A DNA stretch of 64,000 nucleotides from positions 33,728,937 to 33,792,936 of the forward strand of contig OU015534.1 in NCBI GenBank assembly GCA_907165065.1, written 5' to 3'. The stretch is from Caprimulgus europaeus (taxonomy: Eukaryota > Chordata > Aves > Caprimulgiformes > Caprimulgidae). Shown in pieces: positions 10,455-21,118 of this stretch (positions are counted from its first letter, which is position 1; each line of letters opens with the position of its first letter). The notes beneath the pieces are model-generated. The model did no database searches. It was not told the DNA's origin and saw nothing but the letters and a program-made list of their open reading frames with translations. A program made the position numbers and the translations under genes.

Positions 10455-13438
10455 AAAATGCAAAATATTCAACATGTTGGTTTTCTGATGTGATCCTTTC
10501 AAGCAGACTTGACTGTAAGTTTTATTCCCATCAAGTTTAAAACACAGATGGTTCTGTACAATACACAGAGGTTTTACATTCTACCTCTGAGTCCATGAGA
10601 AAATAACATTTCACTTTGATCATTTTCACATTTGCACTGTGGTGGAAAGAAGGGAAAATGGTAAATGTACTCAGGTGAAATAAGGCATTATATATAACAT
10701 ATGTGTCTTATGTACAAGTCATTATTCAGGTGAAATAAGTCATTATATGCAGATTTTTAAAGGGACCTAATACAATGTATACACACAAAGGTGATGAGGA
10801 AAATACCTATTTTATCAATGGTTGGAAACTCACAAATAACTGCACCCTTCCAAATACACAGGGATTGCTTAATTGGCTGTGGGAACTGTCTTTAGCCCCA
10901 CACAGGAGAAGCTTTATTGTTCACCCTAGAGGGTACCTGGTAATGCTGTCATGGGCACCAAGGAAATGGGATTTCCAGAGAAGCAGCTGATGAAAAAATA
11001 CATCCAGAAACCACAGTTGAGAATCTCTGAGCTTGTCAGAGATTAAAGGCAAGACTGTGCTTCCACATGAAACTGAAATTGTGCCGTGCTACCCTGGTTC
11101 AATGGTGGGAAAAGTCTACTAGTCCCTAGGTTTGGAAGATCTCAGCTGTGCCTGAAGTGGAACAAGAGAGCATCCTGCTTTCATAATGTAAATATTGAGG
11201 ATAAACCTGTCCAAGCACCGAGATCTTTGCAATGAGGATGTTATTAATCCTGATATAAGCTGGGATAATGTTTTCCAAGGAAGCCTAACTCCCCCTTTCA
11301 GAAGTTAATGAGGTGCTTCAGGGAAAGGGGAGGTGAAGGTCAGCGAGGAAGTTCTTCTGATGCAGCATTTATAAAGTGTTGCTGTAGAAAATGGCACCAT
11401 TTTTAAGAAAACCTTAGGAAATATGGAATTCCATGATGAATAAATACAGTGAAATGTCTATCCAGAATGTTTTCTGGGAGGTGACAGTAATTATCTCTCT
11501 CTCTTCAGCACTCATTAGGGCACATCCACAGCCTGTCCCCAGTCTTGGACATTGACAGGGTGAGGTCCTCAAGGGGAGGACTTGCCCTGGGAGGAGAGGT
11601 CACAGGAGCAGCGTGGGGAAGGCTTCCAAGGGCCTCACAGAAGCCACCCTGTCCACAGGGAAGGGATGAAATGTGTGTCAGGTCCTTCACAGAGGTGTCA
11701 CAGTGGGGTAGGAAGACAATGCTTTATGGTTGGGCTCTCAGGCAACTAGGTGCTACAAGGCTTGGACCTCAAGGTCATTCCACCAATGAAGTGGGTGGTA
11801 GAAGTTTGCTCTGGGACATAAAACTGGACCCCTTCATCCAAACGTGGACACAACTCGTGATTCTGCTTGCCCAGATGTGGAGTGGTGGCCAGGATGCACG
11901 TTCAGTGCTAGAAGGTGCCAAGTGGAGATGTTCAGTGTCCCCACCTGCCTGAACCCTTTGCAATCAGTAGGTTCCCAAGCTTCTACTCCATAAACCCCAT
12001 GTTTTTGGGGTGCTCCAAACAACGTGCATCTCTACAACCAGTAGTCCAGCTGCTCCTAAGGCTACAAAACAACAATGTCCAACACCAGATGTATTTCAGT
12101 GACAAACAAATTTGAACTCTCAGTCATCACAGGTTGACTTTGTTATGCTTTTACAAGGCACCTCAACAAGACAATTGTCATTGTAGTAGGGAAAGGACAC
12201 GATTCATTGGTGTTTGACATCATTTTGAAGGGTTGGTAGGGTTAAATTGTGGGAATTATAAATAAAGAGTTAAATGAAAACCTGCAGAAATGTGAATGCA
12301 TCAGCATTTATCAGACTAAATATAAATATAAAAATAAAATAAATATAAAGGTAATAAATTCAGAGTGAGTGAAAGGTTTGTATTTACTGTGCGTGGCTGT
12401 TATGTAGATATTTTATTTATGGATAGCTTTTTCTTGGTATATTTTACACATACTTAAATATGGATACACATGCACACAGGATGTCTCAAAGGATAATTTA
12501 AATAGGATAATTAAATTAAACAAAATAAATTAAAATAGGATAACTTAAGATTTTATTTAAAAAAAAGAAAAATCCATGGGCTATTTAAAGAAACAGTTTT
12601 CTTTTACATTCAGGAGTATTTCTGGGGGAAAATGCAATATTCCATCCTTAGCTTCCCTTGTAAAGAACTGGAAGAAAAGGAGCGGGAGGGAAGATTTCTT
12701 TTTTAATTCTTTTTTTTTCCTACTTTGCTCCCATGCAGACTTTTTTTTTTTAACTTTGCTGCCATGCAGACACACATAAAAGGCTTCAAAAAGGTGTTTA
12801 ATGCCAGGGTGCAGGAGCAAAGCTGTGTGTTCCTGTTGCTTACACCCCGCTAAGGAGAGCCCAGCTATGCCAGAGCTGTTGGTACACTGATTGGGTGGAA
12901 TTTTATATTAAAACAAAATACCCATTTTATTTTTCCTCTCTTCACCCTTCAACCTGGGCAGTTTCTGGATGATCTCCCACTCTCTCCTTAGCAGAAGAGC
13001 GATGGCCCCACACTTGTGTGTTTTCTAAGGTCAGAGCTGGAAGGCAGCACAAGGTGTGCCAGACCCCCAGGCAGATGGACTCGGCGGAGAGAAGAGCACA
13101 GTGTGAAATCTCTCCCAGCTCTCTCAGCTGTGTTTACACATTGCTACCTCCCCTACTGCAAACACTTCTGTGGTGGAGACAGACAAGGACTGGCTGGTGG
13201 GTGGCTTCTCCCTCCCATTCCCAAAGCATTTTGTCACACCTTCCTTATGGCAACTAGAAAAACTGGGGTTACATGGGGAAAAATAAAAGATGTGTCAGGT
13301 TACATAAGGCAGAGACAAGGTGAGAATGGACTTGCTGAGATGTATGGGCTTGTTTTATCAACAGCTGGGTATTGTTAGCAAACACATTTTAAATCCAAAC
13401 CTGGTCCTTTCTTCTTCTTGTTGTTTTTCTTTTTCTTG
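10455..13438. other. Unique non-coding sequence, about 3 kb
   Basis: No repeat family or exon is recognised. A short direct duplication of about 24 bp (TCAGGTGAAATAAG core) occurs at 10671-10694 and 10726-10749, 55 bp apart. Small AT-rich runs occur near 12320-12360 and 12480-12560. The 135-codon frame at 11545-11952 has no recognised homology. Confidence 0.55.
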
Positions 13439-13448
13439 TTTTTCTTTT

Positions 13449-13480
<32 letters not shown>

Positions 13481-13624
13481 TTTCTCTTCTTTCTTCTTCT
13501 CTTCTTCTTTCTCTTCTTCTTCTTCTTCTCCTCTTCTTCCTCTTTCTTCTTCTTCTTCTTCTTCTTCTTCTTCTTCTTCTTCTTCTTCTTCTTCTTCTTC
13601 TTCTTCTTCTTCTTCTTCTTTCTT
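13439..13624. repeat. Pyrimidine tract with (CTT)25
   Basis: 186 consecutive pyrimidines on the + strand. The left part is irregular CTT/CCT; from 13546 to 13620 there are 25 uninterrupted CTT triplets (GAA on the other strand). Poly-Ser, poly-Phe and poly-Leu frames across it are artefacts. Long GAA/TTC tracts can form triplex DNA. Confidence 0.97.
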
Positions 13625-15401
13625 ATTATATGTTATAAAAAAATGCAGGTGTTTTGGACAACAGAAACTTTTGACATAAATTCCATGAAAAAAAAATAAT
13701 AATAATTAAAAAATCCATCTGCAAAATATCGATGACAGTGACTTTTTTATTTGTGATTGGAATCTCTGCATTTCTACAGGTGCAATTTTGCTCCCATTGC
13801 TTCGAAAAATACTAAAAATGCTCCATTTTTCTTGGCCGATGGTGCTGAAATTTCTGAGTTCCTGACACAGAAATGCAAAAAAAAGGAATGCATTCCCTTA
13901 ATATTTCTTTTAGCCATCATTCTCTACGAAATTACACTGCATTTTAGTGCCACTCTTTAATGGCATTCTCTGCTACTCCATAAGATGAGCTATGACTAGA
14001 TATTCTTCCCATAAAGGATAAAATAATTGATAGATACGTGCCCTAAACCCCATTTGGAGACACGTGGAAGGAAGAAAAAGTAGGGAAGCATCTCTCCATG
14101 CCATAATACTTTCAGGGGATGGACCTGCTGAGTGTTTAAGGAGTTCTGAGTATTATTTAAATAATAATTACGTGCTTGCAAACCCACTCCACCTCCTCGT
14201 GCATTCATCTTGGGTATGAAAACACTTCACAGAAAATAAATATGCTGGATGGAGATTGGAAGTGATGGAGGCACCTGGCATTTAGTACTTCCATGCTTTC
14301 AAGAAGACATCAAGCATGTGTTAACACTGCTTGTGCTTCTCCTGGGGGTCTGTGCTTGCATATAAAAATATGAGACTAGAGAAAAAAGCACTTGAAAATG
14401 TACCAGGAGGAGCAGTGTGGTGGCCTCTCCTCTCTGCTGGTCTTTGTTGCTGTGTGAAGCAGCTGCAAGGAATCCAAACCAAGCATTGAACTCGAGGAGT
14501 TTTGGAATTATTCTATTTATTTGTATCCACACGTGTAATTACTTCTGTGATCAGGGTATCGTTTTCATGGGCACGGTTACCATGGAAACCACAACCTTAT
14601 TTCTCAGCGGATTGCATAAGAGAAGCAGATGAAATCAAGAATGGAAACAGGAGGGATGAAGTTTGATCTGAAGCTTAGGTTATGTTTAGAAGATTGGAAC
14701 CTGTCGGAGTATTCTCATTGTTTCTTGGGCTATGATGGTGGTAGGGAGGGAAACAGCATTAATGTGAGGTGAATCTCTATTAAATGACATTTTTCTTCAC
14801 CACCAGTCTCCCTGCGTCAGAGACAGAGAACACAATTAAACCAATTTCCTCAGCTATTGATTCCATCATATTTTTTAAATTAATGCTTCTTAGGTACATG
14901 TTTAGTCACCAGGAATTTTGCTGTTTTAGAGGTAGATATTATTACTGTATCAGGAAAATAGAATCATTCCTTGCTTCAAAACAATTTGGACAATTCCTTT
15001 CGTAGAGTTTTTACTGTGTAAGTCGTTAGAAAACAGATTTGCAGCTGAGCACTCCACAGATTTCTCTGGAGTTGTCTCCTCACCAACTTTGTAAGTGAGG
15101 TCTATTTACTGCCTGTGTCCATAAAGTGGTTAGAAGACATGAGAATTAAAGTGGAAAATCTGAAAATGTGGCAAGGTCCTCATCTCTCCTCTGTCTTATC
15201 CATAATAATAATAATAAAAAGTAGTGAAATAAAAGGGTTTATGATCTCTAAATCTAACTGGTGACTCCTTTGTTGCTGGCATTGTAGCAGACAGTTGTAA
15301 AACTATGTCTTGAGGATGTTCTGCCACTCTCCAGTAAAAATTGTGTCCTAGGAATCAGACTCGCACACACACTAGCATCTTCTTAAAATCATGAACGTTC
15401 C
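13625..15401. other. Unique non-coding; RFX-like motif at 14576-14589
   Basis: No genes. Within 14440-14640 the 14-mer GTTACCATGGAAAC matches the RFX X-box consensus GTTRCCATGGYAAC at 13 of 14 positions, next to ACACGTGTAATTACTT (an E-box-like plus homeodomain-like run). The block resembles conserved regulatory DNA, but conservation cannot be seen from one genome. Confidence 0.4.
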
Positions 15402-16037
15402 TGTACTGGTTTGTAGCTGGGCCAGAACTGGCTCTTCTCAGCAGCTGGAACAGCGCAGGGGTTTGGGTGCAGCTGGGATTTCTTTAGAGATAAAAGCAGA
15501 GACCACACCGATGTTTTCATTTGTCGCTGGAAGTTGAAGGACTCTGTGTTTTGCCAGTTTGCAAGCGCAAGGTCTCAGGGGTGAGGAATATTGCAACGAA
15601 TCAGCTCCATGGGCATTGGGCTCTGCCAAGGGGCTGTTCCATCTCCTGTCCCCCATGAGCAGGAGATCCATGAGGGGCTCTTCCTCTCTGGCTCTCTCGG
15701 GCTCTCGCTCGGGCTCTGGCTCTCCCGGGATTGCGGTTTCGGGTCAGGATTGTCGCTGCTCCGGGATCGTTCTCTGGCAACGGGCTGGGCTGGGTTGGTG
15801 GGTGGTGGCACTGGGTGTCACTCATTGGCATGTTTTGTTACTGTTGTCATTATCACTCCTATTTTAATATCAGTATTATTTTAAGTTTTCTTTGATTTCA
15901 GTGATTCAGTGGTTCTTCTCTCACCCTACCAATCTCCTTATCCTTGCCCCCCAATTTTCTTCCCCTGTTTCCTGGGGGGAGTGAGCCAGCGGCTGTGTTT
16001 GGCTGCAGCCCAGTGTTAGCCCAGTGCAACCACAACA
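15402..16037 (+). mobile_element. ERVL-type LTR, + orientation
   Basis: Homologous along its length to the reverse complements of 20456-21113 and 37636-38281. It starts TGTACTGGTTTGTAGCTGGG (the others start TGTCCTAG or TGTCCTGG), passes a GC-rich block of GGCTCTC repeats and a CGGGATTGCGGTTTCGGG segment, then an AT-rich ATTATT block, and ends near CCACAACA. No coding region or second LTR is nearby, so it is probably a solo LTR. I could not find a matching 5-bp target duplication (GTTCC left, AATGC right), so the ends are approximate. Arg/Ser-rich frames on either strand are GAGAGCC-repeat artefacts. Confidence 0.85.
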
Positions 16038-16780
16038 AATGCTAAGATAAGGAAAGTGTAAAACTGTCTAAAAACTTCTTTATCCTTCCAGTGGGTGCAA
16101 GTTCTGCTTCTCTGGATATGCCACAGTGAGCAGAGGGCCATGAGAGCTCCGGCTGTGTGAACTCGGTGTCTTGCCATGGGAGTACCAGAGCTCCACATGG
16201 ATGCATGAAGCCACCACAACCCATTGTGGGCTTTACTATAGAGATATGTATGTTCAGGAAAAGGAACACAAAGCTTCCAAAAAAGCCTTCTGAGAAGACC
16301 TCCCATCCATTCATGGGATGCAGGACAATGGTTTTGTACGCTGAAGCAAATTGTTGGAACACTTACAGTCACCAGTAAACAGATAAATTAATCTTAAAAC
16401 AAATCAGCTGTCATAAAAGAAAAGGAGCTGGGTTGCATCACAGGCTGCTCACATTCGTGCAATACAGTAAAATACAGTCGTAAAAACTTCTGCTAACTTG
16501 GAGCTTTGATCACTTCTGTCAGGTTGAACGAGATTAATTTATCATCAACTTCCCATTTGCAAAGAGTCTAAGTTGTCACTCGGAGTTAATCAAGTCACCT
16601 GAAGCACTCTGGTGAGAGAAGCCAGGTGTGTCACTGTTACAGGTGTCAGACTCCCACTCGAATTCACTCAACAGCTTTCCAGGTGCACATCCAGGGAGAA
16701 GAGTTTGGAACTTTAGCTTTTCCTTTGTTCTGCTAACAGTGTGTCAACATGTGTTTTCCAAGGACGGAGAGTAAGATTTT
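16038..16780. other. Unique non-coding sequence
   Basis: Nothing recognised between the LTR and the following CR1. Confidence 0.55.
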
Positions 16781-17810
16781 CACAGAATCACAGGATCCCA
16801 GAGTGTCAGGGATTGGAAGGGACCTCGAAAGCTCATCCAGTCCAACCCCCTGCCGGAGCAGGAACACCCAGATGAGTTCACACAGGAAGGTGTCCAGGCG
16901 GGTTTTGAATGTCTCCAGAGAAGGAGACTCCACACCCTCCCTGGGCAGCCTGTCCCAGGGCTCTGGCACCCTCACAGCAAAGAAGTTCTTTCTCAAGTTT
17001 AAGCAGAACCTCCTGTGTTCCAGCTCACACCCATTGCCCCTTGTCCTATCATTGGACACCACTGTGAAGAGCCTGGCCCCATCCTCCTGACACTCACCCT
17101 TCATGTATTGATAAACATTAATGAGGTCCCCTCTCAGTCTCCTCTTCTCCAAGCTAAAGAGCCCCAGCTCCCTCAGCCTTTCCTCATCAGGGAGATGCTC
17201 CACTCCCTTCATCACCTTGGTGGCTCTGTGCTGGACTCTCTCCAGCAGCTCCCTGTCCTTCTTGAACTGTGGGGCCCAGAACTGGACACAATATTCCAGA
17301 TGTGGCCTCACCAGGGCAGAGTAGAGGGGAAGAAGAACCTCTCTTGACCTACTGACCACAGCCCTTCTAATGCCCCCCAGGATGCCATTGGCCTTCCTGG
17401 CCACAAGGGCACAGTGCTGGCTCATGGCCATCCTGCTGCCCACCAGCACTCCCAGATCCCTTTCCCCTACACTGCTCTCTAGGAGATCATCTCCCAACCT
17501 ATACTGGAACCTGGGGTTGTTCCTGCCCAGGTGCAACACCCCACACTTGCCCTTATTCTATTTCATCAAGTTTTTCCCTGCCCAGCTCTCCAGCCTGTCC
17601 AGGTCTCTCTGATGGCAGCACAGCCCTCTGCTGTGTCAGCCACTCCTCCCAGCTTTGTGTCACCAGCAAACTTGCTGCCAGTGCATTCAATTCCCTCATC
17701 CAGGTCATTTATGAATATATTGAATAATACTGGTCCTAGTACTGACCCCTGAGGGACTCCACTAGACACAGGTCTCCAACTAGACTCCGCCCCATTGACC
17801 ACCACTCTCT
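16781..17810 (-). mobile_element. CR1 LINE, 5'-truncated, type A, about 1 kb
   Basis: The longest well-conserved CR1 here. On the minus strand it begins in the RT domain ([17 protein letters not shown] motif) and ends in the tail (CACAGAATCACAGGATCCC from +). It covers the same region as 1959-2890 plus about 150 bp more on the 5' side, allowing lesions to be compared. The canonical stop is altered, so the frame reads on into flanking DNA. Confidence 0.96.
16813..17808 (-). pseudogene. CR1 reverse-transcriptase fragment with a broken active site
   Basis: Reading right to left: RT motif [13 protein letters not shown], then the catalytic box FAGDTKLGG where FADD is expected. The codon at 17662-17664 reads GGT on the minus strand instead of GAT, replacing one of the two catalytic aspartates. 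About 50 bp further, one C is missing near 17610 relative to the 1959 copy, shifting the frame. A TAG lies at 17558-17560 where the relative has TAT. After that the frame is open to the C terminus. Any one of these would abolish activity; together they show decay without selection. Confidence 0.93.
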
Positions 17811-18540
17811 GGCTTCTTGGTACAGAAGAAATAAAAGTCAGACTGAAGTTGGCAGGATATTGAAGTTAAGCACTTCCAGATTCTTAATCAAGCTTAGAGA
17901 AAATGTACAAAATATTTAGGAACTTCCCTTTCCTTTGAATACTTTTTTTTTTCAGCTGTTTTTTCAGATCTAGATCTAATTACTGATTTTTTCTTCTCTG
18001 TTCCACAGGCTCTAACCTCCCTCAGGAAGACATGACTTGGCTGTGGTTGTTATCCAAGAGTTCCTGTGCTGCTCTGAATCATGTAAGAAAGGAGAATAAA
18101 CACCAGGGTTTCCTTTTTTTTAATGATCTTGCAATAGTTTGACTCAATGCAGCTGAACAACAGCTTATTCTTCCATCTAGTTTGGACAAAAAAAGTCATA
18201 GATATTTTAAAACAGAAGGTAAAGAGAAGTTAGGAACTTCACAGGCAAGAGAAAACAGGACAAGGACAGTTTGAGGAGACTTTCCATCATCGAATTTTCT
18301 CACTGGAAAAATAGTTTAGAGACTTCAGTCTTGTTCTTTTTTTTTTCTTCTACACATCAAGGGTACTCAGACAAGCAGAAATAACGGCCCCTGGCTAATG
18401 ATGGAAAGCTAATGTCAAGGAACTGGTAACCCAGACACATGTGGCTCAGAACAAATTTCCCTCTTCTCCTTTCTTTTCTACTCCATCCAGGGAAAACAAT
18501 AACACTGAGCATGCTGCCATATCTTGGAGACAGAGAGTAA
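17811..18540. other. Unique non-coding sequence
   Basis: Poly-T and AT-rich runs (17942-17953, 18112-18121, 18337-18348) but no recognisable feature. Confidence 0.55.
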
Positions 18541-18920
18541 TAGTCTAGGTTGGAAGAGGTCTCCAGAGGTCACCTAGTCCAATCTCGCAGTCAAAATAGG
18601 TGCAGTTACAGAAGGTTGTTCAGGGCCCTTTCCAGTAATGCTCAGGTCACCTCCAAGGATGGAAATTCCACAGTGTCTGAGAAATCTGTGCCAGTGTTTG
18701 ACCACCCACAGGGCAAGCATTTTTCCTTACATCTCAGCAGAATTGTCCATGTCCCAGAGTTGAGGAGAGCCTATTGCCTCTTTTCCTACTGCTATTCAGC
18801 TCTGAGAAGAGTCTGCCTCTGACTTCTCTACACAAGCAGGCGTGGATAGCAATAAGGTCTCCCCCAAGTCTTTTCTCCAGGCAGAAAAGACCAAGTTCTC
18901 TCAGCCTATCTTTATACATC
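18541..18920 (-). mobile_element. Old CR1 LINE, 3' part (split element)
   Basis: Diverged CR1 on the minus strand: TAGGTTGGAAGAGGTCTCC near its 3' end, then the CACCTAGTCCAATCTC and CTCTCAGCCTATCTTTATAC segments. Its continuation resumes at 19046 after an opposite-strand CR1 insert. High divergence and missing tail repeats mark it as older than the insert. Confidence 0.85.
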
Positions 18921-19045
18921 CAAGTTGGATGAGGCTTTGAGCAACCTGGTCTAGTGGAAGGTGTCCCTGCTGTTGGCAGGGGGGTTGGAACTGGATGATC
19001 TTTAAGGTCCCTTCCAACCCAGACCATTCAGTGATTCTGTGATTT
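18921..19045 (+). mobile_element. CR1 3' fragment, type B, nested in the older CR1
   Basis: About 125 bp of type B 3' end: GTTGGATGAGGCTTTGAGC, the CTAGTGGAAGGTGTCCCTGC segment, GGATGATCTTTAAGGTCCC, and the tail ATTCAGTGATTCTGTGATT. It interrupts the minus-strand CR1 between its CAGCCTATCTTTATACATC and CAGCCTCCTAATTGTC parts. No clear target duplication is visible. Confidence 0.9.
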
Positions 19046-20110
19046 TCCAGCCTCCTAATTGTCTTTGCATTTGCTCCAGTATGTCCAAGTCTGTCTTGTA
19101 GTGAGTACCCAAAAGTAGACACAGCACTTCAGATGCAGTCTTACAAGGATCAGATGGAGAAGAAGGATCCTTCCTCTGGTGGATGGCCGTTGTGGCTGCA
19201 AGGACACATTGCTGATGCTTGTAGTGCATCAGGACTCCCAAGTCTTCTTGTGCACAGCTGCTTTCTAGCCAGTTTGCCCAGGGCCTGTTCTCTTGCATGG
19301 GCTTATGGCAAACTGGAGGCATTTGCCTTGGGCTGTGAGGTCTTTTTTGGCCCATTTCTCGGTCCTGTTTCAGTCCTTTGGCAGAGCCACCCTGCCCTAT
19401 AGCACATCAGGACACATCCCAGTTTGACATTGTCTACAAACTCGCTCTGTCTTATCATCTAGGCTAGATCACCAGTACCAATCCCCGAGGGTCACCACTA
19501 GTAACTAGCCACCCAGTGGGCTTTGTACCACCAATCACCACCCCTTTAGACCAGTTTTCCAGTCCATTTTCTACCCACCTTATGCCCTTGTCCAACCCAT
19601 GTCTTTCCAATTTGGCTAGAAGGATTTTATGGGAGACTCTGTCAACCACCTTGCTACAACCAAGATAAGCACCTACTGCTCTTGCCCTGTCTACCCAGCC
19701 ACTTGTTTCACTGTGGAAAGCAATGAGGTGAGGTTTGGTTTGCCCTTGGGAAATCCTTGCTGGCTCTTCCAAGTCTCAAACTATTCTGTCTGCCTGGATA
19801 CTGAAGAAGAAGATGTGACTTGAGGAGGATGTGTTCCTTAACCTTCGCAGGGAATGAGGTGAAACTGACTGGCTTGTACTTTCCCTGATCCTCCTCCTTG
19901 ACCTTCCTGCAGGTATGTGGGACACCTGTCTTTCTCCAGTCACTTTTCTGTACCTTCTCAAAGTGATGAAGATGATAGAGAGCAGCCTTGCAGTGTCAGC
20001 CAACTCACTCAGCACTCCCAGGTGGTGAACTTGTACATGTCCCATCTGCTTACGTGTGTCCTCATTTTCTTTCCTGACTGTGGGTCCAGCTTTATCCCAC
20101 AGACTCTACT
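19046..20110 (-). mobile_element. Old CR1 LINE, 5'-ward part (split element)
   Basis: Continuation of the split element. It passes the CR1 region CCAAAAGTAGACACAGCAC and the GGACACATTGCTGATGC region, then a recognisable RT domain (19464-19772) and an upstream RT stretch with frameshifts to about 20.1 kb. It is the only copy here reaching the N-terminal part of RT. The 5' limit is uncertain; 20111-20455 may be further degraded CR1. Confidence 0.8.
19464..20045 (-). pseudogene. Degenerate CR1 reverse-transcriptase core
   Basis: On the minus strand a frame reads SKVVDRVSHKILLAKLERHG and later a VVIGGTKPTGWLVTSGDPRG stretch. This corresponds to the CR1 RT block 'DFSKAFDTVSHKILLEKLERHGLD...[11 protein letters not shown]'. 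The first catalytic Asp context and the VPQG motif are mutated. A second frame (19776-20045) holds the preceding region (KVTGERQVSHIPAGRSRRR), out of frame. It is an old dead copy. Confidence 0.82.
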
Positions 20111-20455
20111 CCTTGGCTCAGGGTCTAGGAGTCCTTAGGGCAAACCTTTCCACTGAGGTCCTAGGCAAAAAGGCACTGAGTGCCCCAGTCCATGTCCTTC
20201 ACCACTGGTGTGCTGAGCTCCTTTGCCCAGTCTCCCACTGGATCTTGCCAACGTGCTCAAATATGCTCTTCTGAAATCCAGGGCTGTGAATCTGCTTGGT
20301 CATTTCTCTCAGGTTCTTAAAACTGCACCATCACACAGTTCCTGCAGCCACAGATGAACCTGACCTTCTCATCTTTAACCTGTTCTTCTTTGCTTCCTTG
20401 TACTGGGACCAGAAAAGCATCTCCTGCTGTTATCTTCTTGATCACTCACTTCAAG
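20111..20455. other. Possible further degraded CR1; otherwise unrecognised
   Basis: GC-moderate sequence between the old CR1 and an LTR. Some phrases (CCAGAAAAGCATCTCCTGCTG) recall avian LINE 5' regions, but I cannot align it with confidence. Confidence 0.35.
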
Positions 20456-21113
20456 TGTGACAGTTTCACTGGGGTAGCCCTTGGCCAGCAGCCAACACAG
20501 CCATTCACCCACTGCCCCCCCACCCCAGGGGATAGGGGAGAGGATTGGGGGGCAAGGGTAAGGAGGCTTGTAGGGTGAGAGAAGAACAGCTTAATGACAG
20601 AAATAAAAGAAAACTTAAAATAATACTGATATTAAAATAGTAGTGCTAATTATAACAGTAATAAAACATGCAAATGAGTGACCCCCAGTGCCATTGCTCA
20701 CCACCCACCGACCCAGCCCGGCCCCTTCCCAGAGAACGATCCCGGAGCAGCGACAATCCCGACCCGAAACCGCAATCCCGGGAGAGCCAGAGCCCGAGCG
20801 AGAGCCAGAGAGAGCCAGAGAGGAAGAGCCCCTCATGGATCTCCTGCCCATGGGGGACAGGAGCTGGAATATTGGCCCTTTGAATCAACCATTTAATCAA
20901 CTAATTGAGCCGATTCATTTCAATATTTCTTAACCCACCCCCAACCTTGCACTTGCAGACTGGCAAAACACAGAGTCCTTCAACTTCCAGCAACAAATGA
21001 AAACATCGGTGTTTTCTCAGCTTTTATCTCTAAAGAAATCCCAGCTAAACCCAAACCCCAGAGCTGTTCCAGCTGCTAAAAAGAAACCAGCTCTGGCCCT
21101 AAGAACTAGGACA
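20456..21113 (-). mobile_element. ERVL-type LTR, - orientation
   Basis: Boundaries TGTGACAG (left) and GGACA (right) equal those of the 37636-38281 copy; in element orientation it starts TGTCCTAGTTCTTAGGGCC. The flanks TCAAG (20451-20455) and ACAAG (21114-21118) agree at 4 of 5 bases, a slightly decayed target duplication. No internal region or partner LTR is nearby, so it is a solo LTR. The GAGAGCC-rich block (20780-20830) yields false Arg/Ser-rich frames. Confidence 0.9.
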
Positions 21114-21118
21114 ACAAG

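Noticed and set aside
13320..13699. Poly-Ser/Phe membrane-like proteins
   Set aside because: Direct translation of CTT repeats.
20668..20933. Arg/Ser-rich (SR-like) frames, also at 15601-15831 and 37843-38081
   Set aside because: The same frames recur in each LTR copy and arise from its GAGAGCC-rich block.
15402..21113. ERVL provirus bounded by the LTRs at 15402 and 20456
   Set aside because: They are in opposite orientations and the sequence between is CR1 and unique DNA.
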